Shown here piece after piece: positions 27,785 to 35,413 of a stretch of DNA of 64,000 bases. The notes beneath the pieces are model-generated. The model searched no databases, was not told where the DNA came from, and saw only the letters and a program-made list of their open reading frames with translations. A program made the translations under genes and the position numbers. The stretch's first letter is position 1. Every line of letters starts with the position of its first letter. Source of the stretch: a virus. The stretch lies in IMG/VR virus record IMGVR_UViG_3300044623_000784, positions 1 through 64,000 of that record; one strand, given 5' to 3'.

Positions 27785-28002
27785 TATTTTACCTTGTGTC
27801 CAAACTTTGCCCAGACTCTCTCATGTAGGTAATAGAATGTCATTTCTAATGCCATGTATGAAAGTGCATATAGTCCAACATACTCCCATTCAGCCTCACC
27901 ATAAATTATATGGCTTGCTGCAAATAAAATTCCAGAAACAAAAGTAAAATGTACAAATGGCCAACTGATTGTTTTTAGTACTGATTTCTTTTTAGATTCC
28001 AT
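27784..28002 (-). CDS. DUF2061-like membrane protein 3
   Basis: 72 residues. WPFVHFTFVSGILFAASHII, then a second helix and FYYLHERVWAKFG, follows the DUF2061 layout. The ATG at 28002 overlaps the endolysin stop (TAATG) and is preferred over an upstream in-frame start buried in the endolysin gene. Its place behind the endolysin hints at a link to lysis. Confidence 0.72.
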   Translation of the reverse strand: MESKKKSVLKTISWPFVHFTFVSGILFAASHIIYGEAEWEYVGLYALSYMALEMTFYYLHERVWAKFGHKVK

Positions 28003-28640
28003 TATAGTGCTACCTGAGCCTTTCCTCCGCCACCAGATGACTTCTTTGCAGCAGGCTTTGCAGCCTTCTTTGGTGCTGGTGTTGATGTTGTTGCAGATGC
28101 TGTTACCTTGTTTAGTAGTGGAGCATTTTCTTCTCCAGTGTATACTGGACGACCCCAACCAACTACGGCGTTAACTAACTTCTTCTTATTGTTCTTCACA
28201 TATGCACGAGTCTTCTCAACACACATTCCGCCGTTGCGCTGATCTCCCTTTGCAGTTCCTGAAGTGTTTCCTTCAATAACTTGAATTGTTCCATCGCCGT
28301 TGTTCTTAATGCAAAGACCAACATGTGAAATACGATTTACGCCATCTTCTGGGAAATCAAAATAGATCCAGTCTCCTGGTGTTGGATCATCATTACGAGC
28401 ATCTGACCAACGCTCAGCCTTCTTAAACCAATCTGCTGCTGCTACTGTTGATGCAGACTTAGGGAATGACTTTACTCCCGCAGTAAATGCTGTCCAAGAA
28501 ACGAATGACTGGCACCATGGTTGGAAATTAACCTTGATCCATGCTCCGTACTTTGTTTCGTTATCTTTAGGGCCTTCAATTGTGCCCAATTCTTTTTTTG
28601 CAACCTCTATAATTGCTTCTACTGATCCTTTTGCAGCCAT
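28002..28640 (-). CDS. CHAP-domain endolysin
   Basis: 212 residues. PWCQSFVSWTA carries the catalytic Cys43, RISHVGLCI the His, and VIEGNTSG the third polar residue, typical of an amidase/endopeptidase that cuts peptidoglycan. The C-terminus is a proline/lysine-rich tail (PAPKKAAKPAAKKSSGGGG) instead of a folded wall-binding domain. Strong AAGGAGG before the ATG and TATAAT upstream. No signal peptide, so it needs a holin. Confidence 0.88.
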   Translation of the reverse strand: MAAKGSVEAIIEVAKKELGTIEGPKDNETKYGAWIKVNFQPWCQSFVSWTAFTAGVKSFPKSASTVAAADWFKKAERWSDARNDDPTPGDWIYFDFPEDGVNRISHVGLCIKNNGDGTIQVIEGNTSGTAKGDQRNGGMCVEKTRAYVKNNKKKLVNAVVGWGRPVYTGEENAPLLNKVTASATTSTPAPKKAAKPAAKKSSGGGGKAQVAL

Positions 28641-28696
28641 GATTACCTCCTTATAGGTATCTTTATCTTATTATATCACAATAGGCGTTGCCCTGC

Positions 28697-29284
28697 CTAT
28701 AGGGTTTCCCACTTAAAGTGTTTTCTATATTTTTCTAAATCAACAATATTTGGATCCACCCACCAATCTTCATGGTACTCTCTTACTACCAATGAATAAC
28801 CTAATGAATCCAAAATCTCTCTTTGAGCATCTCTCATTGCAATATTTCTCCAGTACATGTTTGCATCATGCTCAAATGTAATAACCGTAAACCTGTATTT
28901 ATTTAGCGGTACTGCAATCAATCCATGCAAAGATAGATAATGATTTCCGTCTGGCCTTCCGTTAAGTTTGTATCCAGAATCAATATCAACCTGCAAGTAA
29001 TCTATCTGATTAGGAAAATTATTTTCTTCAAAGTATTTAATGTAATCAAACTTTGTGGCATCTCCAAGGATGCAAGGGTTCTTTCTGTTTTCTGTTATTT
29101 CTTTATGTAGTTCTGGAACTATCTCAAAGGATACGCCATTCCAGTCAAACTCTGTTTCTAGTCTATATGTATTGCTACCATTTTTAGAGTGATATGCTCC
29201 TAGTTCTACATAGTATCCCCCAGTTTTTTGATCCATGAGGTCTATAACAAACTCTTCTTGTCTGCTTGTTGGTTGAAATTGCAT
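28697..29284 (-). CDS. FkbM-like SAM methyltransferase
   Basis: 195 residues. GGYYVELGAYHSKNGSNT is the SAM-binding glycine loop, FEIVPE the acidic strand end, LQVDIDSGY motif IV. This is the FkbM layout, often seen in glycan methylation. The start at 29284 follows GAAAGGA, and an upstream in-frame start would lie inside tRNA-Asn. A hairpin ATAGGC/GCCTAT (28681-28700) spans its stop. Confidence 0.65.
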   Translation of the reverse strand: MQFQPTSRQEEFVIDLMDQKTGGYYVELGAYHSKNGSNTYRLETEFDWNGVSFEIVPELHKEITENRKNPCILGDATKFDYIKYFEENNFPNQIDYLQVDIDSGYKLNGRPDGNHYLSLHGLIAVPLNKYRFTVITFEHDANMYWRNIAMRDAQREILDSLGYSLVVREYHEDWWVDPNIVDLEKYRKHFKWETL

Positions 29285-29309
29285 TGTGTTCCTTTCGGTA
29301 GTTTTCCGC

Positions 29310-29380
29310 TGCCCCACCTGGCCTCGATCCAGGGACATCCGAATTAACAGTTCGGCACTCTACCATCTGAGTTATAGGGC
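29310..29380 (-). tRNA. tRNA-Asn (GTT)
   Basis: Acceptor GCCCTAT with GTGGGGC, D stem CTC/GAG, anticodon stem CCGAA/TTCGG with loop CTGTTAA, T stem CCTGG/CCAGG with the unusual loop ATCGAGG. CCA not encoded. Pseudoknot copy 8 ends 5 nt before its 5' end. Confidence 0.9.
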
Positions 29381-29385
29381 ATAGA

Positions 29386-29410
29386 AGGCAGTTTTAGTCA
29401 TGCCCAGGAC
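29386..29410 (-). ncRNA. H-type pseudoknot element, copy 8
   Basis: On the - strand, stem 1 is GTC (29408-29410) with GAC (29397-29399). Stem 2 is GGGCA (29401-29405) with TGCCT (29386-29390), a double change from copy 1 that keeps pairing. Loop 1 CT, linker TAAAAC. It starts 6 nt after the protease stop and ends 5 nt before tRNA-Asn. Confidence 0.75.
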
Positions 29411-29416
29411 ATTCGT

Positions 29417-30295
29417 CTAGTTGCGACTATACGAAACTGTATTAATTACAATCTTTGGAAGAGCATTAAAATACTCTTGAAAAGTTTTGTATGTATTATT
29501 TTTTAAGTATGTTGTTGCTGAAACAACTGTGGCTCCTGAAGATCCAGAAAGATTAAACTTAGCAGTAGGAATAGTTCCCTTGTAAATTTCTAATGCTCCG
29601 AATGTAACAATATCGAGTCCAGGACCTCTGTTTGTTGCTTTTTCAAGTAGCAAAGATGTGGCTGTAGTTAATGCTCCAACACCAATAGCCCCAGGAGTAC
29701 ATGCAGGCCAACCAATAACATCAGATCGAGCATGATTTCCTGTTGCAACAAATACTGGAATATTCTTTGCGTTTAATAAAGAAACTGCTCCAGTAGTGAC
29801 ATTGTCAAAGTTTGGACTATTTACATTGCATCGACTAAGGTTTCCTGTATCTACTGCAGCCTGACTAATAGATAGTGCGTCAATACTATACTTATCTGAG
29901 TTTTTTGATACCCAATCAATTGCAGCGACCAAAGACTCTGGTCTGTTTGCTGAAGAGCCTGAAGCGGTAACATTTGAGTATCTAATAAAAACAATCTTTA
30001 CGCTAGGATCAACCTTGAGCGCTGCCTTTGTCATCCAGTCTCCGTGGTGTGTTCCGTCATTGAGAGATTTTGGCCATACAACTGCGCTGGCTGCGCCTGG
30101 ACCCTCTACAAAGTTAGTCTTGTTTGGACAAGATAGGTTTTGTGAGAAACATACTTCATAAATAATAGATGAGAAATTTTTTGAATCAATGGCTGTGTCA
30201 ATAATAGCCAAAACCTTTTGATCTTGTGCCTGTGCTGGTGCAAGTGCTGTAAATGCAATTGCGATTGATAGTAGTGCTAGTAGTGTCTTCTTCAT
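29417..30295 (-). CDS. Exported subtilisin-like serine protease
   Basis: 292 residues with a signal peptide (cut near Ala-Gln-Ala, about residue 23). S8 family marks: AIIDTAID (Asp33), THHGDWM (His84), FVATGNHA (oxyanion Asn) and SGSSGATVVSA (Ser). Cysteines may form disulfides after export. A phage-encoded secreted protease could trim host surface protein or inhibit later infection. AAGGAG precedes the ATG. Confidence 0.82.
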   Translation of the reverse strand: MKKTLLALLSIAIAFTALAPAQAQDQKVLAIIDTAIDSKNFSSIIYEVCFSQNLSCPNKTNFVEGPGAASAVVWPKSLNDGTHHGDWMTKAALKVDPSVKIVFIRYSNVTASGSSANRPESLVAAIDWVSKNSDKYSIDALSISQAAVDTGNLSRCNVNSPNFDNVTTGAVSLLNAKNIPVFVATGNHARSDVIGWPACTPGAIGVGALTTATSLLLEKATNRGPGLDIVTFGALEIYKGTIPTAKFNLSGSSGATVVSATTYLKNNTYKTFQEYFNALPKIVINTVSYSRN

Positions 30296-30314
30296 TGTGT
30301 TCTCCTTGTTGTTG

Positions 30315-30533
30315 TTATTGTTTGATTTTTAAAACTACTTGGCAAGGGTCTCCGCCCTCTTCCCATTCTTGTTGTTCTTCATCTGTCATATAGGGATCTC
30401 CCTCATGAGTATTGCAGAACGGCTCTGTTACCCATCCCCGCTCAATTCCGTTTTCAAGCCAGATCTCAAACTCATCAAAGTCTGACTCTATGTTCTGAAT
30501 GTCCTTTAGGATCTCTTCAAATTCTTCGCTCAT
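30315..30533 (-). CDS. Small acidic protein, 72 aa
   Basis: Very acidic (net strongly negative), with EEFEEILKDIQNIESDFDEF at the start. TATACT (30540-30545) is 6 nt before the ATG, leaderless. Such DNA-mimic-like composition is seen in phage inhibitors, but nothing specific is shown. Confidence 0.6.
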   Translation of the reverse strand: MSEEFEEILKDIQNIESDFDEFEIWLENGIERGWVTEPFCNTHEGDPYMTDEEQQEWEEGGDPCQVVLKIKQ

Positions 30534-30548
30534 ATTATAAGTATACCC

Positions 30549-31073
30549 CTAAGCGCTTATGATGTCAACTGGTCCCATGCATGATGGGTTAAATTTAATA
30601 GCAGCATTTACTGCTTGCATTACTCTATTCCTTGCATTTTTCTGCTTATCTGTTGCATACAAAACCCCATAAGCATACTCTGCGCCAGAGCCCATGGCAA
30701 GATATGGAAGTGTGTACTTAGATAAAGACATATCTCCAGAACTGTGTTCATAGATGTTTCCACGAACTGCAATAATTAAACCAAGGTCTCCATCTTTAGA
30801 TGTGTCTACCCAGAACTCATTATAGAATTCACGCAGTTCTTTAATAAACCTTGTCTGCATAAACCTATCTGTATCTTTAATGTTAGGTGCAGTTGGTTTA
30901 AAGTTGTAACGGATTCTTTCTCCGTCCATTGATCCAGCATATCCAATTAAGTATGGACCTATCTTCCAAACCTTTGGTGCTTCAAGTGCTAGAATGGTAC
31001 CATCATCTGATGCTCCACGATCTCCAGCCATGTAAATTTTATCTTCATGGCGTACAACTGCAATACAGGTCAT
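30549..31073 (-). CDS. HslV/proteasome-beta-like Ntn hydrolase
   Basis: 174 residues. After Met removal Thr2 would be the N-terminal nucleophile. YMAGDRGASDDGT holds the conserved Asp, APKVWKIGPYLIGYAGS the Lys and glycine turn, and PYLAMGSGAEYAYGVL the later GSG block. This is the proteasome/HslV beta fold. Such genes occur in several phages and may process phage or host protein. The promoter at 31105-31134 is flanked by an inverted repeat. Confidence 0.82.
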   Translation of the reverse strand: MTCIAVVRHEDKIYMAGDRGASDDGTILALEAPKVWKIGPYLIGYAGSMDGERIRYNFKPTAPNIKDTDRFMQTRFIKELREFYNEFWVDTSKDGDLGLIIAVRGNIYEHSSGDMSLSKYTLPYLAMGSGAEYAYGVLYATDKQKNARNRVMQAVNAAIKFNPSCMGPVDIISA

Positions 31074-31078
31074 GACAG

Positions 31079-31134
31079 AGCCCTCTCCAGATAGGTGATA
31101 CTTAAGTATACCATTGCCTAGAGAGGGCTGTCAA
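31079..31134 (-). promoter_or_regulatory. Promoter flanked by an inverted repeat
   Basis: TTGACA (31129-31134), 18 bp, TATACT (31105-31110) on the - strand. AGCCCTCTC (31121-31129) and its complement GAGAGGGCT (31079-31087) flank the -10 and cover the ribosome site of the proteasome-like gene. It looks like a two-site operator. Confidence 0.6.
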
Positions 31135-31150
31135 CTACCGTCAATAATGA

Positions 31151-31435
31151 CTAATTAGCCTTTTTGTCTACCGTCTTAAACGCATCATTGATCTCTGCCA
31201 ATGTGAGTTTTCCATCGTCCAAAAAAGCCCTTGCCAGTCTTTCAATGACTGTTGCTACGCCTAATAGTCCTGCTAAGAATACTGCCTGCATTGTGTCAAT
31301 TCCAACCACTGCCCCAGCACCAAGTACTGACAGACCAGATGCTGCAAAGACTGCTAGGATTCTCATTAAAATATTAGTGATTGCCTTTTGTGGGTGCTCC
31401 TTCTTAGGAGGCTCTACTACCTTTTTAGTTGCCAT
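31151..31435 (-). CDS. Holin-like membrane protein, 94 aa
   Basis: Two membrane helices (about residues 25-42 and 48-65) between a charged N-terminus and an acidic C-terminal helix. The ATG at 31435 has a perfect AAGGAGG. It sits next to a second small membrane gene; the two may be a holin/antiholin pair for the endolysin at 28002. Confidence 0.55.
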   Translation of the reverse strand: MATKKVVEPPKKEHPQKAITNILMRILAVFAASGLSVLGAGAVVGIDTMQAVFLAGLLGVATVIERLARAFLDDGKLTLAEINDAFKTVDKKAN

Positions 31436-31437
31436 GT

Positions 31438-31665
31438 TTAGTCCTCCTTTCTTAGCGGGATTGTGATAAGCCAGATTACTGTGGTTGCAAGTACTGCAAT
31501 ACCAACAATGTCTCTTGCTGATCCCGTCAAAGTTAGCCATGCAATAAAGAAGCCAAGGAGGGTAAATGCCTGTGCAATTAATTCCATTCCTGCATCTTTA
31601 AACCATTTCATTAATCCCTTTAGCATTTTGCCTACCAGGTTTATGGCCTTATTGATTATTTTCAT
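31438..31665 (-). CDS. Small membrane protein, 75 aa (holin candidate)
   Basis: A basic amphipathic N-terminus (INKAINLVGKMLKGLMKWFK), then two hydrophobic helices and a charged end (PLRKED). AAGGAGG precedes the ATG. It lies 2 nt from the other holin candidate and overlaps the PA14 gene by 4 nt. Confidence 0.55.
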   Translation of the reverse strand: MKIINKAINLVGKMLKGLMKWFKDAGMELIAQAFTLLGFFIAWLTLTGSARDIVGIAVLATTVIWLITIPLRKED

Positions 31666-33887
31666 TTGTTCCTCCTTATCATTGCCCCTGCAATTTGTGA
31701 TACGATGATCACTGGGACAATTACTTCTTGCGCTTTTTCTCTCTGATCATCTGTCATGTCGCTACCTAACTCAGAGAAATTAGATAGTAGTTCTACTGGG
31801 TCCACTGCAAAGACTGCTCCAAGTGGGTCTGCTAAGAATGCCTCTGTTTGTACCTCTGTTACTGCATCTGCTAATGTAAATGGCATTGGTGTATCCCCTG
31901 CTGATTCTGCTCTGTCAGTAAACTCAACAAATGCTTCAGCAAGTGCTGGGTTAGACTTCATCTGCTCAGCAATCTCTGCAACTTCTGACGGCTTAATACC
32001 AAGGTCTTCTGCAACTTCTACTTTTGCTTCTTGCGTCAATGCTTTAAGGGTTTGACTTACTGCTGTGACTTGTTCAGCAGAAAGTGTAACTAACTTATTA
32101 TCCTTGCTTGTAAGGTTAGCAATAACTCCAGATAAATCTTCTGCTGTTCCTGTACCCTTTTCAGGAATAAGTTCTGCTAAAACCTCATCTTTAACTTCTA
32201 CATCTGGCTCAGTCCATGGGTTTTCTTCAGGCTCAGGATCTGGTCCTGGTTCTGGTGAAGGTTCAGGAGTAGGCTCTTCTGTGGGTTCCTCAGTAGGCTC
32301 TGTAGTTGGTTCTGTAGTTGGTTCTGGATCTGGTGTAGGTTCTATTGTAGGTTCAGGAGTTGGCTCCTCTGTAGGCTCCTCCGTAGGTTCCTCTGTAGGC
32401 TTTGGGGATGGCTTTGGCGTAGGAGTAGGCTTTGTTTCCTCTGTAGGCTTTGGAGTTGGAGTTGGAGTTGGCTCTTCTGTTGGTTCAGGGCTTGGTTCCT
32501 CTGTAGGTTCTTCTGTAGGTTCTTCTGTAGGTTCTTCTGTAGGCTTAGGACTTGGTTCAGGGCTTGTTTCTGGAGTTGGTTCTGGAGTAGGCTGATTGGC
32601 TGCAGCGTTGGCTGCTGCTTGAGCAATGGCAGACTGAATTTCTCTTTGTAGTTGCTCATCATAGTAACGCCATGCGTCATCAATAGCATTATTTAAATCA
32701 ATTATTGACTGATTGTATATTTCTATTTTGCTATTCTTTAACTCTAAAGCATCTTCTGTATCTGCAACGGCATCAAGATGTTCCTGTGTCTTAGTTTGCA
32801 AAACCTGATTCATTGATGACAGTGTTGCATTCTCAGAGTTGTATACGCTTAGTTTGTCATTGTATACTGCCAACTTATTGTTATAGTTTGTTTGTGCTAT
32901 ATCCTTTGCTGCAACAGCATCATTGTAAGCATCTGTCTGTGCTTGGGTTGGTCCTGATCCAGAGGAAAATGTATTAAGATTACAACTAAAGTTTTGTCCC
33001 CACACTCTTGGATCTCCAGCATAGTCGCAGCCTGCTCCAGTCCATCCTCCAGGAATTGCCCATCCAAGATGATAAGATCCTGGTCCTCCACCGTTATACC
33101 ACCAAATCTCTACACTCAATGTTTTATCTTCGCTAACATCATATACTGGTGAATAATCGCTCCAAGTAGTTCCTTGCTCTATCCATTGATCTATTGCAAG
33201 ATTTCCGTCTACATACATTCTAAATCCATCATCTGTATATCCTGCAAAATATGTTGATGTGAACCAGGACGGTACTGTTATTTGACCAGTAAATTTAACT
33301 ATAAAGTTTTCGTATCTGTTACCACAAACTGGTAGTTGCATGTGGCTTGAGTTCCAAGTACCAGAACAAAGAACAGATCCTGGGGTAGCAACATTACCCT
33401 GTCTAACAAGAGTATAAACAGTGTATGCCAAACCTGTTCCTCCAGCACTCTGCATACTTGATTGAGTAGTTTGAACATTAATATTGGCTATGCTGAGAGC
33501 ATCCTGTGCATCGTTTCTTTCTTCAAGAGCATTGTCTTTATGTTCAAGGGCTAAGGCTACTGTGGCTGTCTGCCCATCCACATTTGACTGAGCAAGGTTC
33601 TTTGATTCTAAGGCTGTGGCTTCTGCTTCTACTGCATCTTCGTGGGCATCATAGGCATCATCTTTAAGTTCCTTCGCATTTGTGGCTGAGGCAAACTTAT
33701 TTTCTGCTATCTCTATAAGATCTATAAAGTTATCCTGATAGCCAAGGTCATCTACGCTATCGTTAAGTTCCTGTATTTCTTGGGCTGCTACTGTGAGTGG
33801 ATCATCAGAGTGGGCTTCCTGGGGGGCTATAAGTAGCCAGCCAAAGGCTAAGACTGTGGCCGTTACTATTCTTAGTAGTCGTTTAAT
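31662..33887 (-). CDS. Exported PA14-domain protein with Pro/Glu/Thr repeats
   Basis: 741 residues if it starts at the ATT at 33885-33887. No ATG, GTG or TTG exists between the in-frame stop and residue 103, yet codons 1-28 encode a clear signal peptide (RLLRIVTATVLAFGWLLIA) behind GGGGGAAAGG. A coiled coil follows, then a PA14-like carbohydrate-binding domain (FAGYTDDGFRMYVDGNLAID), more coiled coil, a Pro/Glu/Thr repeat of about 120 residues, and a hydrophobic end (VIVPVIIVSQIAGAMI-RRNK) that could anchor it. A surface or adhesion role is likely. Confidence 0.7.
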   Translation of the reverse strand: MKRLLRIVTATVLAFGWLLIAPQEAHSDDPLTVAAQEIQELNDSVDDLGYQDNFIDLIEIAENKFASATNAKELKDDAYDAHEDAVEAEATALESKNLAQSNVDGQTATVALALEHKDNALEERNDAQDALSIANINVQTTQSSMQSAGGTGLAYTVYTLVRQGNVATPGSVLCSGTWNSSHMQLPVCGNRYENFIVKFTGQITVPSWFTSTYFAGYTDDGFRMYVDGNLAIDQWIEQGTTWSDYSPVYDVSEDKTLSVEIWWYNGGGPGSYHLGWAIPGGWTGAGCDYAGDPRVWGQNFSCNLNTFSSGSGPTQAQTDAYNDAVAAKDIAQTNYNNKLAVYNDKLSVYNSENATLSSMNQVLQTKTQEHLDAVADTEDALELKNSKIEIYNQSIIDLNNAIDDAWRYYDEQLQREIQSAIAQAAANAAANQPTPEPTPETSPEPSPKPTEEPTEEPTEEPTEEPSPEPTEEPTPTPTPKPTEETKPTPTPKPSPKPTEEPTEEPTEEPTPEPTIEPTPDPEPTTEPTTEPTEEPTEEPTPEPSPEPGPDPEPEENPWTEPDVEVKDEVLAELIPEKGTGTAEDLSGVIANLTSKDNKLVTLSAEQVTAVSQTLKALTQEAKVEVAEDLGIKPSEVAEIAEQMKSNPALAEAFVEFTDRAESAGDTPMPFTLADAVTEVQTEAFLADPLGAVFAVDPVELLSNFSELGSDMTDDQREKAQEVIVPVIIVSQIAGAMIRRNK
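32215..32600 (-). repeat. Pro-Glu/Thr-Glu coding repeat
   Basis: Short units (EPTEEPTEEP, PTPTPKP, PSPEP) encode an extended stalk inside the PA14 protein. The DNA repeat of 12-18 bp is imperfect and continuous, without CRISPR-like spacers. Confidence 0.8.
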
Positions 33888-33944
33888 TACCTTTCCCCCT
33901 TGCAGACGACATGTCTGATAGGATGATTATACCATTTTATTGCA

Positions 33945-33976
33945 CAAAAAAGGGGCTACCGTAATTGGTAACCCCT
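33945..33976 (-). terminator. Intrinsic terminator
   Basis: On the - strand GGGGTTACC pairs with GGTAGCCCC, followed by TTTTTT. It ends the surface-protein gene at 33992 and precedes the promoter (-10 TATAAT at 33926-33931) of the PA14 gene. Confidence 0.85.
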
Positions 33977-33991
33977 TTAATGTTGGACGAA

Positions 33992-35398
33992 TTACTTTAG
34001 CAAAGCAACCTTTGCCTTTGGATTCTTCTTGTTCCATTGAAGAGCCAACTTGTTGAATGCAGTCTTTACAGACTTAAGTGCAGCAGCGTTATCTGCTGTC
34101 AACTTAGCAATCTGTGCATCCTTAGCAAGAAGAGCAGCATCTGATGCAGTCTTTGCATCTGCAAGTGACTTTGCACCCGCTACCTTCTCTGCTGCTACAG
34201 CATCTGCAACTGCCTTATCTGAAGCAGCCTTTGCATCTGCAAGTGCCTTATCTGATGTAGCCTTTAGATCAGCAAGTGCCTTGGCATGTGTAGCCTTTAG
34301 TTCTGCAAGTTCTGCAGTAAGTGTTGCAAGTGAAGCATTCGCTGCTTCCAAGTCCAACTTGAACTGTGCAATAATCTTATCTGCAGCAACGCCTGCATCT
34401 GCAAGTGCCTTTAGAGCGCTTGCTTCTGCCTTCTTTGCATCAGTTGCTTCTGCTGTTGCCTTTACTAGGTCAGCATTGGCCTTTGCTAGGCTTTCTGCAA
34501 GTGCAGACTTTGCCTTAATCTCTGCCTCTAGTTGAGCCTTTGTTGAAGCGTGTGCTGCTCTTTCAGAAGCAAGTGCTGCTCTTTCAGCAGAAAGTTCTGA
34601 TACTAGATCACGAACTGCGATCTCTGCAAAAGGTGCAAGTGCACGAGCAGGTAGACCAATTACATCTGCAGTTGTTGCATCTGAAGCAGTTGTTGGAGCA
34701 AATGTAATAAGTGAACGAGTTCCAGTTGCTGGGAGTGTTGCACTAAACTTTGCAACTCCAAAATCTGAAAGTGTAGCACCAGTTGTTACTGTTGCTGTGT
34801 CCATAACTGCTGTTGAAGCAAATACGGTTGCTGTAATTGACTTACCAGATACCTTGTTACCAAATGTATCTGTAGCAGTTACTGTAATCTCTTGCTTAGT
34901 TCCTGCTGCGCCTGTTGTAGGTGCTGAAACTGTTAGGTTGTTAATCTTTCCAGCAGTACCCTGTACATAGTATGTAAGAGTTGTTCCACCGTTGTTGATT
35001 ACAACTGTACCAATTGCTGTTGTCTTTGTGTAGACAAAAAATGTTGCAGTTGTTCCAGTACCTGTTGCAATTGTCAAAGATGATGATCCTGACGATGCTC
35101 CGACTGGTGCTGCTGATGTGTGTAGTGCTGATACGATTGTTGCGTTAGTTGCTGATGCAGTAACTGATGTTCCTGCTGCTACTGTTGCTACAAAACGCAA
35201 TGCATCTGCTGCATCGATTGTGTTATCTGCTGGGACTGGTAATGTAGCAGGTGTTGCGATTACACCGTTAGTAGTGTTTGCTACTGAGTCTAGTGTTACT
35301 GCGACTGTCATTACTGTAGCATTTGCAGGTGCTACTGCGACCATGCCCAAAGTCATGGCTGCAACCACGGCTAGTGCGATTTTCTTAAATGAATTCAT
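33992..35398 (-). CDS. Exported Ala/Thr-rich surface protein with coiled coil
   Basis: 468 residues. Signal peptide MNSFKKIALAVVAAMTLGMV...ANA. Residues 30-260 are Thr/Ala/Ser-rich beta domains (including a bacterial Ig-like block, NLTVSAPTTG...KQEITVTATDTFGNKVSGKS). Residues 265-440 form a long Ala/Lys coiled coil, followed by a conserved end AFNKLALQWNKKNPKAKVALL. It looks like a host surface-layer type protein carried by the phage. AAAAGGAA before the ATG, terminator after. Confidence 0.7.
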   Translation of the reverse strand: MNSFKKIALAVVAAMTLGMVAVAPANATVMTVAVTLDSVANTTNGVIATPATLPVPADNTIDAADALRFVATVAAGTSVTASATNATIVSALHTSAAPVGASSGSSSLTIATGTGTTATFFVYTKTTAIGTVVINNGGTTLTYYVQGTAGKINNLTVSAPTTGAAGTKQEITVTATDTFGNKVSGKSITATVFASTAVMDTATVTTGATLSDFGVAKFSATLPATGTRSLITFAPTTASDATTADVIGLPARALAPFAEIAVRDLVSELSAERAALASERAAHASTKAQLEAEIKAKSALAESLAKANADLVKATAEATDAKKAEASALKALADAGVAADKIIAQFKLDLEAANASLATLTAELAELKATHAKALADLKATSDKALADAKAASDKAVADAVAAEKVAGAKSLADAKTASDAALLAKDAQIAKLTADNAAALKSVKTAFNKLALQWNKKNPKAKVALLK

Positions 35399-35413
35399 TT
35401 TATTCCTTTTCTG

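Noticed and set aside
32065-32595. + strand Gly/Ser/Val repeat protein of 176 aa
   Set aside because: Exact antisense of the Pro/Glu/Thr stalk of the PA14 gene; composition artefact.
32215-32600. Repeat block as a CRISPR array
   Set aside because: Units are short, variable and coding, with no unique spacers; the Cas4-like gene at 39091 is a stand-alone phage nuclease.
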